From CAVUAT01 sp963739545 (lineage in GTDB: Bacteria > Actinomycetota > Thermoleophilia > Solirubrobacterales > 70-9): a stretch of 64,000 bases of DNA. The DNA is taken from contig CAVUAT010000014.1 of assembly GCA_963739545.1 (NCBI GenBank), positions 620,001 through 684,000 of the forward strand. Reading direction: 5' to 3'. Below are positions 29,114-38,865 of this stretch, one piece after another; within the stretch, counting starts at the first letter, position 1, and each line of letters starts with the position of its first letter. The notes beneath the pieces were generated by a model, which saw only the letters and a list, made by a program, of their open reading frames with translations, did not search any database and was not told the DNA's origin. A program made the position numbers and the translations under genes.

Positions 29114-30760
29114 GTGCGCTACCCGGTCGAAGCCTTCACAGACGAGGAGAGAGAGCTCCTCAGATCCCGCTTCACGAATCTCGATCGTCCCGTGTTCGCG
29201 CTGGTGAACATGCCCGAGACGGTGAAGGGCGCGCTCTTCGCCCGCTACTCGCGCTATCCGGGGACGCTGCGGCGCCTCTATCTCGAGGAGTTCGCCTCCG
29301 ACGTCCCCGCAGCTGCTGAGCGGCCGTTCGACGGCGAGGAGGGCGAGCGCGCCGCCGGGCTGTACGAGCGGGTCTTCCTCGGGTACGGCGACGATTCGAT
29401 CGCGCAGGTCGGCGGTGCGCACATCGCGACCGAGTGGGTCTCCAATGTGCTCACCAAGATCCTGCAGCGCGGCCGCCTGGCGGCCTACCTCGAGCAGTCG
29501 ACCCGCTACATCCCCTACGACAACCCGCTGCCCGAGAACGCGGGCGGCGGCTACCGCTTCTATCGCGACGACGAGCTCGGCACCTCGTACGCGGCTGCGA
29601 TGGACGAGATCTTCTCGATCTACTCGACCTCCCTGGTGGAGGTGCAGCGCTGGGCGGCCGAGCGCTGGCCCCGCGGGGACTCCGAGCCCGAGCGCGCCTG
29701 GGAGAGCTCGATTCGCGCCAAGGCCCTAGACCTGCTGCGCGGGCTGCTGCCGGCGGCGACCCTGAGCCACGTCGGGATCTTCGCCTCGGGCCAGGCCTAC
29801 GAGCAGCTCCTGCTGCGGATGATGGCCTCGCCGCTGCCCGAGGCCCGGAGCTTCGCGACGATGATCCTCGAGGAGCTGAAACAGGTGATGCCGAGCTTCG
29901 TCTCCCGCGTCGAGCGCCCCGACCGCGGCGGCGAGTGGGTCAGCTTCCTCGAGCAACGCCGCGAATCGGCCGAGCAGTGGGTGGACCGCCTCGGCCTCGG
30001 CTCCCGCGGCGAGGCCGACGACACCCCCTCGGTCGACCTGATCGAGGTCGAGGGCGGCGAGGAGGAGCTGCTCGCGTCGTCTCTTTACGAGTCGGCCTCG
30101 GTCTCCGAGCGCCAGATTCGCGAGCGCGTGCGCGCGCTCCCACCCGACCAGCGCGCCAACGTGATCGCCGAGCTCGTGGGTGAGCGGGCCAACCGCCGCC
30201 ACCGCCCCGGCCGGGGCTGGGAGGCGGTGCACTATCGCTTCGAGATCGTTTCTGACTACGGCGGCTTCCGCGACCTGCAGCGCCACCGGATGCTCACCTG
30301 CCAGTGGCAGCGGCTCTCGCCCGACCTGGGCGCCGGCGTTCCCGAGGAGGTGCGGGAGGCGGGGGTCGGCGGCTCCTACGAACGCGCGCTCGAGACCTCG
30401 CGCGTCGAGTTCGAGCGCCTCGAGGCCGCCGGCATGCCCGCCGCGGCGCCGTACGCCCTCTGCCTCGGCTACCGCATCCGCTACACCCTCGACCTCAACG
30501 CCCGCGAGGCGATGCACCTGATCGAGCTGCGCTCGGCCCGCGAGGGGCACCCGACCTATCGCGCGGTCGCACAGGCGATGCACGAGCGGATCGCCGACGT
30601 CCATCCCGCGATCGCCGCGGCGATGATCCACGTCGACTCCTCGCGCGAGCCCCGCCTGGAGCGGATCATGAGCGAGATCCGCACGCACAGAAAGCGCGTC
30701 GCCTCAGAGCAGCAGCCCGAGCGCTCTGACGCTCCACCGGGCGTCAACGCGCTCGGCTGA
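29114..30760 (+). CDS. two-domain ThyX-family protein (FAD-dependent thymidylate synthase-like)
   Basis: 548 residues, about twice the usual ThyX length of 220-250, with two ThyX-like halves. The first half has RGRLAAYLEQSTRY (119-132), which keeps the ExSxRY part of the ThyX signature RHRxxSxNExSxRY but lacks the His. The second half has RHRMLTCQWQRLS (from 390), which keeps RHR but lacks ExSxRY. Both halves end with the helix that supplies the trans Arg in ThyX. ThyX makes dTMP from dUMP with methylene-THF and FADH2. Whether this protein does so, or acts on another substrate, is open. GTG start. Confidence 0.75.
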   Translation: MRYPVEAFTDEERELLRSRFTNLDRPVFALVNMPETVKGALFARYSRYPGTLRRLYLEEFASDVPAAAERPFDGEEGERAAGLYERVFLGYGDDSIAQVGGAHIATEWVSNVLTKILQRGRLAAYLEQSTRYIPYDNPLPENAGGGYRFYRDDELGTSYAAAMDEIFSIYSTSLVEVQRWAAERWPRGDSEPERAWESSIRAKALDLLRGLLPAATLSHVGIFASGQAYEQLLLRMMASPLPEARSFATMILEELKQVMPSFVSRVERPDRGGEWVSFLEQRRESAEQWVDRLGLGSRGEADDTPSVDLIEVEGGEEELLASSLYESASVSERQIRERVRALPPDQRANVIAELVGERANRRHRPGRGWEAVHYRFEIVSDYGGFRDLQRHRMLTCQWQRLSPDLGAGVPEEVREAGVGGSYERALETSRVEFERLEAAGMPAAAPYALCLGYRIRYTLDLNAREAMHLIELRSAREGHPTYRAVAQAMHERIADVHPAIAAAMIHVDSSREPRLERIMSEIRTHRKRVASEQQPERSDAPPGVNALG

Positions 30761-30831
30761 GGCGCTACCTAACTTTCAGTCAATCCCGTGACGGCGCCCT
30801 CGCGCCGGCGATTCAGGGGTACGATCGCCGG

Positions 30832-31680
30832 GTGAGAGGAGAGGGGAAGGGTCGGCGGGCCCTCGGGGCTTCGCTGCTGCTGTTGGCCGTGACGATCGGC
30901 GCTCCCGCGCTGTCGGCGGCCCAGGACGCGGGCTCCCAGGCCGTCCCCGCCACACCAAGTGGAACCTCGCCGGCGCCACCCGGCGCAGCCGTCGTAGCCC
31001 CCCCGCCGGCGTCGCAGCCAGCCGCTCCCGGACGCGAAGCGGAGGAAGCGGCTCCTGATGCGGAGGAAGCGGCTGATGATGGCGAAGCCGTGAACCAGCA
31101 ACCCGCCGCTCCCGCCGAGCCAGCGGCGCCGGCCCCCGTCCAGGCCCGCGCGGCCGGCGGCAAGAAAGCTCAGGCGTCCGCGTCGGCGACCGTTTCGACC
31201 GGCGACAACTTCTACTCGCCGGCCACGGTGTCGGTATTCGTCGGGGACACCGTCACCTGGCGCAACACTGGCGCCGCCCAGCACTCCGCGACCGCCGACG
31301 ACGGCAGCTTCGACACAGGCATCTTCGCCGCGGGTCAGAGCCGCTCGGTGACCTTCGACAACCCGGGCACCTTCAGCTACTTCTGCACCGTCCACGGCCA
31401 AGCGCAGTCCGGGACGGTTCAGGTGCGCGCGGCCACCGACAGCCCGAGCGGTGGCGGCAGTAGCGCGGCATCGAGCGGCTCCAGCGAGGCCGCGGCAGTC
31501 GCCGCGGCTGACGCGGCTGGAACGAGCACGAGCCTTCCCTCGACCGGCCTGCCGGCTCTGATCCTCGCGGCCATCGGAATGGCATTGCTCAGCAGCGGCG
31601 TCGCGGCCGGGCGCGCGGCCGACCGGATCGAGGGCCGCAAGCGCCGTTCGCGCCGCCCCCGCCTGCACTCGATCTACTAA
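30832..31680 (+). CDS. LPxTG-anchored cupredoxin-like protein with palindromic insert
   Basis: 282 residues. A signal peptide (basic RRALG, hydrophobic to about 28) is followed by a Pro/Ala-rich spacer that contains repeat copy F (PGREAEEAAPDAEEAADDGEAV). A plastocyanin-like domain spans about 118-200. Copper ligands are His151 (AQHSAT), Cys185 and His188 (YFCTVH); the usual axial Met is replaced by a Gln/Ala stretch (GQAQSG), as in some stellacyanin-like centres. The C-terminus has a sortase motif LPSTG (235-239), a membrane helix and a basic tail, so it is wall-anchored. No sortase is in the window. Confidence 0.88.
   Translation: MRGEGKGRRALGASLLLLAVTIGAPALSAAQDAGSQAVPATPSGTSPAPPGAAVVAPPPASQPAAPGREAEEAAPDAEEAADDGEAVNQQPAAPAEPAAPAPVQARAAGGKKAQASASATVSTGDNFYSPATVSVFVGDTVTWRNTGAAQHSATADDGSFDTGIFAAGQSRSVTFDNPGTFSYFCTVHGQAQSGTVQVRAATDSPSGGGSSAASSGSSEAAAVAAADAAGTSTSLPSTGLPALILAAIGMALLSSGVAAGRAADRIEGRKRRSRRPRLHSIY
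31011..31074 (+). repeat. GAA-hairpin palindromic element, copy F (inside cupredoxin gene)
   Basis: Outer stem AGCCGCT (31020-31026) pairs perfectly with AGCGGCT (31047-31053). The inner stem is CGC-GAA-GCG (31033-31041). The right half is duplicated in tandem: GCGGAGGAAGCGGCT occurs at 31039-31053 and again at 31060-31074, a 21-bp in-frame period. GATGGCGAAGCCGT follows, as in copy E. Confidence 0.85.
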
Positions 31681-31693
31681 GGGCGGTGGGCGA

Positions 31694-31732
31694 GGGGCGC
31701 CGCGATCCGAGGCGGCGCCCCTGTTGGTTGTG
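31694..31732 (+). terminator. rho-independent-type terminator after the cupredoxin gene
   Basis: A perfect 10-bp stem GGGGCGCCGC / GCGGCGCCCC with an 8-base loop is followed by a T/G-rich tail (TGTTGGTTGTG). It separates the cupredoxin gene from acs. Confidence 0.75.
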
Positions 31733-31783
31733 GGTCCGCATCGCGGGTAGGTTTTGGTCAAGGAGCGACGAGAGGAGACCGGG

Positions 31784-33757
<1,974 letters not shown>

Positions 33758-33770
33758 CGGCCGCGCCGCG

Positions 33771-34142
33771 ATGCTCCAGCACGTCGCCCTCGAGACACCG
33801 CCCGGCGAAGTTGACCGCGCGATCGAGTTCTGGTCGCTCGTCGGCTTCAAGCCGGTGGAGTCGCCCGAGCCCCTCGGCGACACCGTGCGCTGGCTCGAGC
33901 GGGAGGGGACGCAGATCCACCTCCTTCTGACGGAGAACCACACAGCGCCCCTGCTCGGCCACCCCGCGATCGTCGTCCCGGACCACGCGGCCGCCAAGGA
34001 GCGACTTCGCGGCGCGGGCTTCGAGGTCGAGGACACGCGCCAGCTCTGGGGCGCCGACCGCGCCTTCGCGATCGCCCCCGGCGGGCACCGGGTCGAGCTG
34101 ATGGCAGCGCCGCCGCCGCGGTCCCGAGGAACTCCCGGCTGA
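33771..34142 (+). CDS. VOC-family (glyoxalase/dioxygenase fold) protein
   Basis: 123 residues with the beta-alpha-beta-beta-beta repeats of the vicinal oxygen chelate fold. LQHVALETPPGEVDRAIEFWSLVGFKPVE is module one and GHPAIVVPDHAAAKERLRGAGFEVED plus APGGHRVELM is module two. The first-module His (QHVA) and terminal Glu (VELM) occupy usual metal-ligand positions. Substrate unknown. Probably co-transcribed with acs and followed by a strong hairpin. Confidence 0.78.
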   Translation: MLQHVALETPPGEVDRAIEFWSLVGFKPVESPEPLGDTVRWLEREGTQIHLLLTENHTAPLLGHPAIVVPDHAAAKERLRGAGFEVEDTRQLWGADRAFAIAPGGHRVELMAAPPPRSRGTPG

Positions 34143-34148
34143 GAACGA

Positions 34149-34177
34149 GCGGCCGGCCCCTTGCAGGGACCGGCCGC
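34149..34177. terminator. bidirectional terminator-like hairpin
   Basis: GCGGCCGG and CCGGCCGC form an 8-bp stem continued by CCC/GGG across a bulged A. It lies in the 59-bp gap between the converging VOC and lipoprotein genes. No U-tract, which is common for GC-rich Actinobacteria. Confidence 0.65.
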
Positions 34178-34201
34178 GCCGCCCTCAGTTGCTGCTTGGC
34201 G

Positions 34202-35083
34202 CTACTTGACCTCCACCTCGGAGACCATGCCCTTCACCACGTGTGGCGGGCCGCCCGTCTGCTTGTCGGAGATGAAGCAGAAGAACGCGTAGTTGCCGGG
34301 CTCCAGGTTCAGGTCGACCACCTGTTTCACCCCGGAATCCATCACCGTGGTGCCGATGGCATTCGGCCCGTCGTCGCCTCCCTCGAACGGACTCGGGCCG
34401 CCGCCGCCTCCCTGGCTCTCCAGGAACGCCTTCGCCTCTTCGATCGTCGCGTCGGGCTTCAGTGGAGCGGCCAGGAAGTGATGCCAGGTACCGCCCTCGT
34501 TGTCGAGCAGCACCTTGCTCTCACCGCTCGGCAGCCCGTCGGAGGTGAACGTGTACTCGGCCGCGTCGACCTCGCCGTCGACCTCGGGCAGCTCAGCCCC
34601 GTTGTCGTTCCCGCCCACGGAGATCTTCGTGAAGGGCTCTTGGTCGGCGCCGGTCGGCAGCACGTAATAGGTGCCCGACTCCAGCTCCTGCGTGACGGTG
34701 GTGGACTCGCCGGGAGCGGTCGAGCCGGGGCCTCCACCGGCGATGAACCAATCCGCGACCGGCTCACCGTTCTCGGCCTTGGCGAGCTCCGCGGCTACCT
34801 CCGCGTCGCTGTGCTCCTCGCCCTGGGCGACGAAGGCCAGCTGGCCGTCCAGGTCTGGAATGTCGGTGTTGTTGGTGAGCTCAATCTCGGCCGCGCCGGA
34901 GTCGACCTCGGAAGTGGCGGTGAGGGTGACGTCCCCCTTGGCGCCGCTTGCGTCGATTGTGATCTTGGACGGTTCCGAAGACTCGTCGTCGTCATCTCCA
35001 CCGCAGCCGGCGGCGACAGCGACGACCGCTGTGACGGCCAGGATCGGGACGAGCATCCGCGCGTAGCGCTTCCTGAGTCGCAT
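34202..35083 (-). CDS. lipoprotein with cupredoxin-like beta-sandwich domains
   Basis: 293 residues. The signal ends in lipobox VAAGC, followed by GGDDDDESS, so the protein is lipid-anchored outside. Two beta-sandwich units can be seen, each closing with a similar strand pair: LESGTYYVLPTGADQEPFTKISV and LEPGNYAFFCFISDK...PHVVKGMVSEVEV. The second has possible type I copper ligands: His in WHHFLAAP, Cys in FFCF, and His and Met in PHVVKGM. Many such extracellular proteins are of unknown role. Expression unit unclear; a membrane-protein gene lies 96 bp upstream on the same strand. Confidence 0.65.
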   Translation of the reverse strand: MRLRKRYARMLVPILAVTAVVAVAAGCGGDDDDESSEPSKITIDASGAKGDVTLTATSEVDSGAAEIELTNNTDIPDLDGQLAFVAQGEEHSDAEVAAELAKAENGEPVADWFIAGGGPGSTAPGESTTVTQELESGTYYVLPTGADQEPFTKISVGGNDNGAELPEVDGEVDAAEYTFTSDGLPSGESKVLLDNEGGTWHHFLAAPLKPDATIEEAKAFLESQGGGGGPSPFEGGDDGPNAIGTTVMDSGVKQVVDLNLEPGNYAFFCFISDKQTGGPPHVVKGMVSEVEVK

Positions 35084-35179
35084 CCATCTCCCTTCCGGGG
35101 TCCCCCCGACCCCAGGATCGTTTGGGCCCCCGCGTGTCGCGAAGGCTGAGCCGACCCTATAGCTGCTCGGTGCGCAGCG

Positions 35180-36280
35180 CTAGTTGCGGCGCTTGCGCTT
35201 GCGCGGCGGCTCGCTCGCTGGCGATTCGTTCGTCGAGTCCTCGCCGTCGCCTCGCGGATCCGAGGGGTCGTCGAGCGGCTCGCCGGTGACGTCGCGGCCC
35301 TCGCCCTCGATCGAGTCACGGGCCCGCTCCGCGGCCTGTTCGCGGCGGCCGGGCCATGGGAGCGCCGTCCCCGCCTCCCACGCCGGCGGTCTTCCCACCC
35401 AGAACCCGATCAGCATCAGGCCGATCACCGCGAACCACAGCTCTTGGAAGAACAGGATCTCGGGCGCGCCCTGGGCCAGCAGCACGAAGACGACCGAGCA
35501 GGCCATCCCCAGCGACCCCCAGAAGCGCGTAAGCAGGCCGGTGCGCATCCCCCACAGCGAGGTGTAGAAGTAGCCGATCGCGAATCCAAGCGTGCCGACG
35601 AGGCCGAGGATGCCGCCGATCCCGTAGCCCGACGCGTCCTTGATCGCGTCCTCGGCACGGTCGTCGGCCTCGTCCTCCGCGTCCTCGGTTGAGGACGCGG
35701 AGTCGGTCTCGGAGCCCGCGTTGGTCTCGGTGGTGGTCGTGGTCGCCTCTACGGTCGTCTCGCCCTTGGCGGCTCCGCCTTCGTCCTCACTCGCCCCGAG
35801 CTCGCCGGGCGCGGTGTCCTCTTTCTCTGAGGCAGCGTCGGCTGCCGGGCTGCTCTCGGGGGGCGCGCTCGAGCGCTCGGCCTCGGACGCGGCGAAGTCA
35901 TCGGCCGCCGAGGAGAGGGCGGCGCTGCTGACGACGCCGCCGATCGCGAGGAAGACGACGCCGATCACGGACAGCCCGACCAACCCGTTTCGCACGCGCT
36001 CGGAACGCGCGCTGGCCGCCAGGAAGATGTAAGTGAGCGGCGCGCCGAGGCAGAGGTAGCCGAGCCCCGAGACGAAGGCACCGAGCAGCAGGCGGCCGCC
36101 GAGGTCGTCGGCGTTCAGCTCGAGCAGCGCGTCGGCGGCGCCGTCGGCATTCAGCGCGCTGATTCGAAGCCCGAGGCCGATTGCGATCAAAAAGACGCCG
36201 ACGATCGAGAGGATCCCCGCGGGGCGCATGAAGCGGCGTTCGCGATCCAGGATCGCGGCTCGGTCGGCGGGGGCGGGCAC
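35180..36280 (-). CDS. multi-pass membrane protein with acidic central loop, unknown function
   Basis: 366 residues. About three membrane helices precede residue 130. A low-complexity Ser/Glu/Thr/Ala acidic loop follows (about 125-215, including EATTTTTETNAGS). Another two to three helices lie before 300, and the C-terminal tail is charged and ends in RKRKRRN. The GYGIGGILGLVGTLGFAIGYFYTSLWGMRTGLLTRFWGSLGMA segment is the best-conserved-looking part. I do not recognise a family. Confidence 0.7.
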   Translation of the reverse strand: MPAPADRAAILDRERRFMRPAGILSIVGVFLIAIGLGLRISALNADGAADALLELNADDLGGRLLLGAFVSGLGYLCLGAPLTYIFLAASARSERVRNGLVGLSVIGVVFLAIGGVVSSAALSSAADDFAASEAERSSAPPESSPAADAASEKEDTAPGELGASEDEGGAAKGETTVEATTTTTETNAGSETDSASSTEDAEDEADDRAEDAIKDASGYGIGGILGLVGTLGFAIGYFYTSLWGMRTGLLTRFWGSLGMACSVVFVLLAQGAPEILFFQELWFAVIGLMLIGFWVGRPPAWEAGTALPWPGRREQAAERARDSIEGEGRDVTGEPLDDPSDPRGDGEDSTNESPASEPPRKRKRRN

Positions 36281-36316
36281 GGCGGCTTATCTTAGGCGTC
36301 GCGAACCCGTTCGCAC

Positions 36317-36541
36317 TCAGCGCGGGCTGCCGCCGAGCGAGCCCGGGACCGGGTCATCGTCAGGCGGGGCGAGCGAGCGCACCGGGTAGTACTCGTGGTC
36401 GACGGGCTCGGCGCGTCGCGAGATGCGCTCACCCACGCGCAACACCGTGTCGAGCACGGGCGCGGCGAAGCCGATCAGGTTCTCAAAGGCGTCCCGGGTG
36501 CGCTGCTGGTCGGGAGTGAGCTCAGATCTCGGCTCGGTCAT
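36317..36541 (-). CDS. small hypothetical protein
   Basis: 74 residues: a charged N-terminus, a helix DAFENLIGFAAPVLDTVLRVGERI that could associate with a membrane surface, and a Pro/Asp-rich tail. It begins 2 bp after the stop of the CBS gene and is surely co-transcribed with it. No family recognised. Confidence 0.6.
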   Translation of the reverse strand: MTEPRSELTPDQQRTRDAFENLIGFAAPVLDTVLRVGERISRRAEPVDHEYYPVRSLAPPDDDPVPGSLGGSPR

Positions 36542-36543
36542 CC

Positions 36544-36990
36544 CTATCCGCGCTCGTGGAAGTAGAACTCGGGCAGGGCGCCCTCTATCACCTCGGCGGT
36601 CATCCGCTGGGCGACCTCCAGGTTTCCGGTGCGCACGGCGATGTCGTCGAGGGTGACGATCCCGGTCAGCTCCCCGTCGTCGACGATCGGCAGGCGGCGG
36701 ACCCTGTGCTGGACCATGAGCGCCGCGGCCTCCTGCAGGTCCATCTCGGGCTCGCCGCAGATCAGCGGCCGAGATGCGTGGCGCCCGGCTGGCTCGGTCA
36801 TCTCGAGGTCGCCGGCGGCGACGCGGACCGCGACGTCGCGGTCGGTGATCATCGCGGCCGGGGAGCCCTCGGGGTCGGTGATGATCACGGAGCCCACCTT
36901 GCGGTCGCGCATCTGCTGCGCAACCCAGCGGACCTCGTCCCCTTCGTTGGCCGTGACGACCCCCGCGGTCATGATCTCGCGGAGCTTCAT
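36544..36990 (-). CDS. CBS-domain pair protein
   Basis: 148 residues made of two CBS motifs. MTAGVVTANEGDEVRWVAQQMRDRKVGSVIITDPEG...MITDRDVAVRVAAG is the first; ASRPLICGEPEMDLQEAAALMVQHRVRRLPIVDDGELTGIVTLDDIA is the second. Such Bateman modules bind adenine nucleotides and regulate partners. The start is 19 bp from the divergent reductase gene, so the two probably share a control region. Confidence 0.88.
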   Translation of the reverse strand: MKLREIMTAGVVTANEGDEVRWVAQQMRDRKVGSVIITDPEGSPAAMITDRDVAVRVAAGDLEMTEPAGRHASRPLICGEPEMDLQEAAALMVQHRVRRLPIVDDGELTGIVTLDDIAVRTGNLEVAQRMTAEVIEGALPEFYFHERG

Positions 36991-37009
36991 GGTGGTTAGC
37001 CTACCCTCG

Positions 37010-38152
37010 ATGCCTCTGCTTTCCCGCCAGCGCCGCCGAATCGCGGTCTACGGAGCCACCGGCTACACCGGCAAGCTCGTGGCCGCCGAGCTCGCCGCCT
37101 CCAAGTCCCCGTTCGTCCTCGCCGGCCGCAGCCAGGCCAAGCTCGACGCGCTCGCCGCAGCGCTCGGAGGCGACGTGCGCACGCACGCCGTCGCGCTCGA
37201 CGACCCCGATGGCCTGCGCTCGCTGCTCACCGACTGCGCCGCGGTGATCGCATGCGCGGGCCCGTTCAGCCTGCACGGCGAGCCGCTGCTCGCCGCCGCG
37301 GTCGACACCTCGACCCACTACCTCGACACGACCGGCGAACAGACCTACATGCGCACCGCTTTCGAGGCCTACGGCGCTCGCGCCGAATCGGCTGGCACGG
37401 CGGTGATCCCCGCGATGGGCTTTGACTACGTCCCAGGAGACATGATCGCCGCGCTCACCGCCGAGGGCATGGGCGAGGTCGACCAGGTGACTTTGGCCTA
37501 CTCGGTGGCCGGCTTCGGGATGACGCGCGGCACCCAGCAGTCGGGCCTCGAGATGCTCGCCGGCGGGGACGTCGAGTGGCGAAAGCTTCAGTGGCTGCCG
37601 GCCGATCAGAGCATCGGGCGCGGCACATTCGAGTTCCCCGAGCCGATCGGGCGCCAACGGATGGTCCGCTACCCGGCGGGAGAGCAGATCACCGTTCCTC
37701 GCCACATCGCCACGCGCCAAGTGCGGACGATGATCACGGCATCGACGATCGCGCCCTCGGCTCTGAGCCGCTTGCTGCCCCTCCTCACCCGCCCGACCGG
37801 GCTCGCGATGCGCACTCCGCTGCGAAAGGTCGTCGCCAGGGCGATCGAGCGCCTTCCCGAGGGCCCGAAGCTCGAGGATCGCAAGGCCGCCCGCTTCACG
37901 ATCGTCTGCGACGTGGTCAGAGGCTCGACCACACGCCGCGGCGTGATCCGCGGCTCCGACGTCTACGGGATGACCGCCGCCAGCATCGTCCGCGGCGCGA
38001 CGATCGCCGCCCAGGGCCGCGTCTCGCGCTCCGGTGCGCTGGCACCCTCCGAGGCGTTCGAGACACGTGGCTTCCTCGAGGCGCTCGAGCCCTTCGATGT
38101 CGCCTGGGAAGTGGGGTCCGAGCGCGAGGTCGCTCCGGCCGTGGTGGCCTGA
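37010..38152 (+). CDS. saccharopine dehydrogenase-like NAD(P)-dependent reductase
   Basis: 380 residues. The Rossmann motif GATGYTGKLVAAELAAS is at the N-terminus and VALDDPDGLRSLLTDCAAVIACAGPFSLHGEPLLAAAVDTSTHYLDTTGE is the family core, shared with mycobacterial trans-acting enoyl reductase and saccharopine reductase-like proteins. Substrate unknown; lipid reduction is possible. ATG at 37010 fits the domain start; the frame is open further upstream but overlaps the divergent CBS gene. Its stop is followed one base later by the next GTG. Confidence 0.82.
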   Translation: MPLLSRQRRRIAVYGATGYTGKLVAAELAASKSPFVLAGRSQAKLDALAAALGGDVRTHAVALDDPDGLRSLLTDCAAVIACAGPFSLHGEPLLAAAVDTSTHYLDTTGEQTYMRTAFEAYGARAESAGTAVIPAMGFDYVPGDMIAALTAEGMGEVDQVTLAYSVAGFGMTRGTQQSGLEMLAGGDVEWRKLQWLPADQSIGRGTFEFPEPIGRQRMVRYPAGEQITVPRHIATRQVRTMITASTIAPSALSRLLPLLTRPTGLAMRTPLRKVVARAIERLPEGPKLEDRKAARFTIVCDVVRGSTTRRGVIRGSDVYGMTAASIVRGATIAAQGRVSRSGALAPSEAFETRGFLEALEPFDVAWEVGSEREVAPAVVA

Positions 38153-38153
38153 G

Positions 38154-38864
38154 GTGCCGCGCGGGCGCACGGGACGTACCGGAGCTGGCCGCCGAGCCGT
38201 CAGCCTCGAGGCCGGCGCCACCCCCGGCGGCGCGCGCTGCCCAGCCTGCGAGGAGCCCCTCTTCGTGTGGGTCGAGACCGAGGGCTGGGGCCCGCGCGAC
38301 GACCAGATCGTCGACCGCTGCGAGAACTGCGGCCTCGTCGTCGCCCGCGATGCCGTCCCCTCGGCCGAGGCGGCCCTCGCCGAGCTGCTCGACAGCCAGA
38401 CGACGGTTCGCACCAACGGCGGCGGGCCCGGGTCGCGCGAGACCGTGGCGGTGCGCGGCCCCAATGCCGTGAGCCTCCAGGCCTGGCTCGGGGCCGAGAA
38501 CTGGGCCGCGCTTCTGCCCGGCGACTCGACGCTGAAGATGAGCCCGCGCTCGGCCGAGTTGCTGCTGGCCAAGCGCGGCCTGTCGGTGAAGCGCACGCGC
38601 TTTCTCGCCGGCGCGGGGATGGCCTCGATGTGGCAGACGCTGCTGAACCTCCTCACCTTCCACCGCGACTTCGCTCCGGAAGCCCTCTCAGGCCGCCTTC
38701 GCCCAGGCAGCGGGCGCGGCAAGGCGGCCTATGCGATCGACGTGGTGGTCTCTGTGCTTGCCGCGATCCCGACGGCGATCCTCGCGGTCCTGCTGGAGGG
38801 CGGCGCCGTGATCGCGCGACGCGGCGGCGTGATCGAAGTCACCGCCGCCGTCGACTCCAGCTAG
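38154..38864 (+). CDS. zinc-ribbon protein with C-terminal membrane helix, unknown function
   Basis: 236 residues from GTG, immediately after the reductase gene. CPACEEPLF and CENCGLVVA form a zinc ribbon (about residues 24-65). The middle section (MSPRSAELLLAKRGLSVKRTRFL) resembles the terminal substrate-lid region of class I methyltransferases, but no SAM-binding core is present. A strong membrane helix (IDVVVSVLAAIPTAILAVLL) lies near the end. It may be a remnant or a truncated relative of a ribbon-methyltransferase. Role unknown. Confidence 0.6.
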   Translation: MPRGRTGRTGAGRRAVSLEAGATPGGARCPACEEPLFVWVETEGWGPRDDQIVDRCENCGLVVARDAVPSAEAALAELLDSQTTVRTNGGGPGSRETVAVRGPNAVSLQAWLGAENWAALLPGDSTLKMSPRSAELLLAKRGLSVKRTRFLAGAGMASMWQTLLNLLTFHRDFAPEALSGRLRPGSGRGKAAYAIDVVVSVLAAIPTAILAVLLEGGAVIARRGGVIEVTAAVDSS

Positions 38865-38865
38865 C

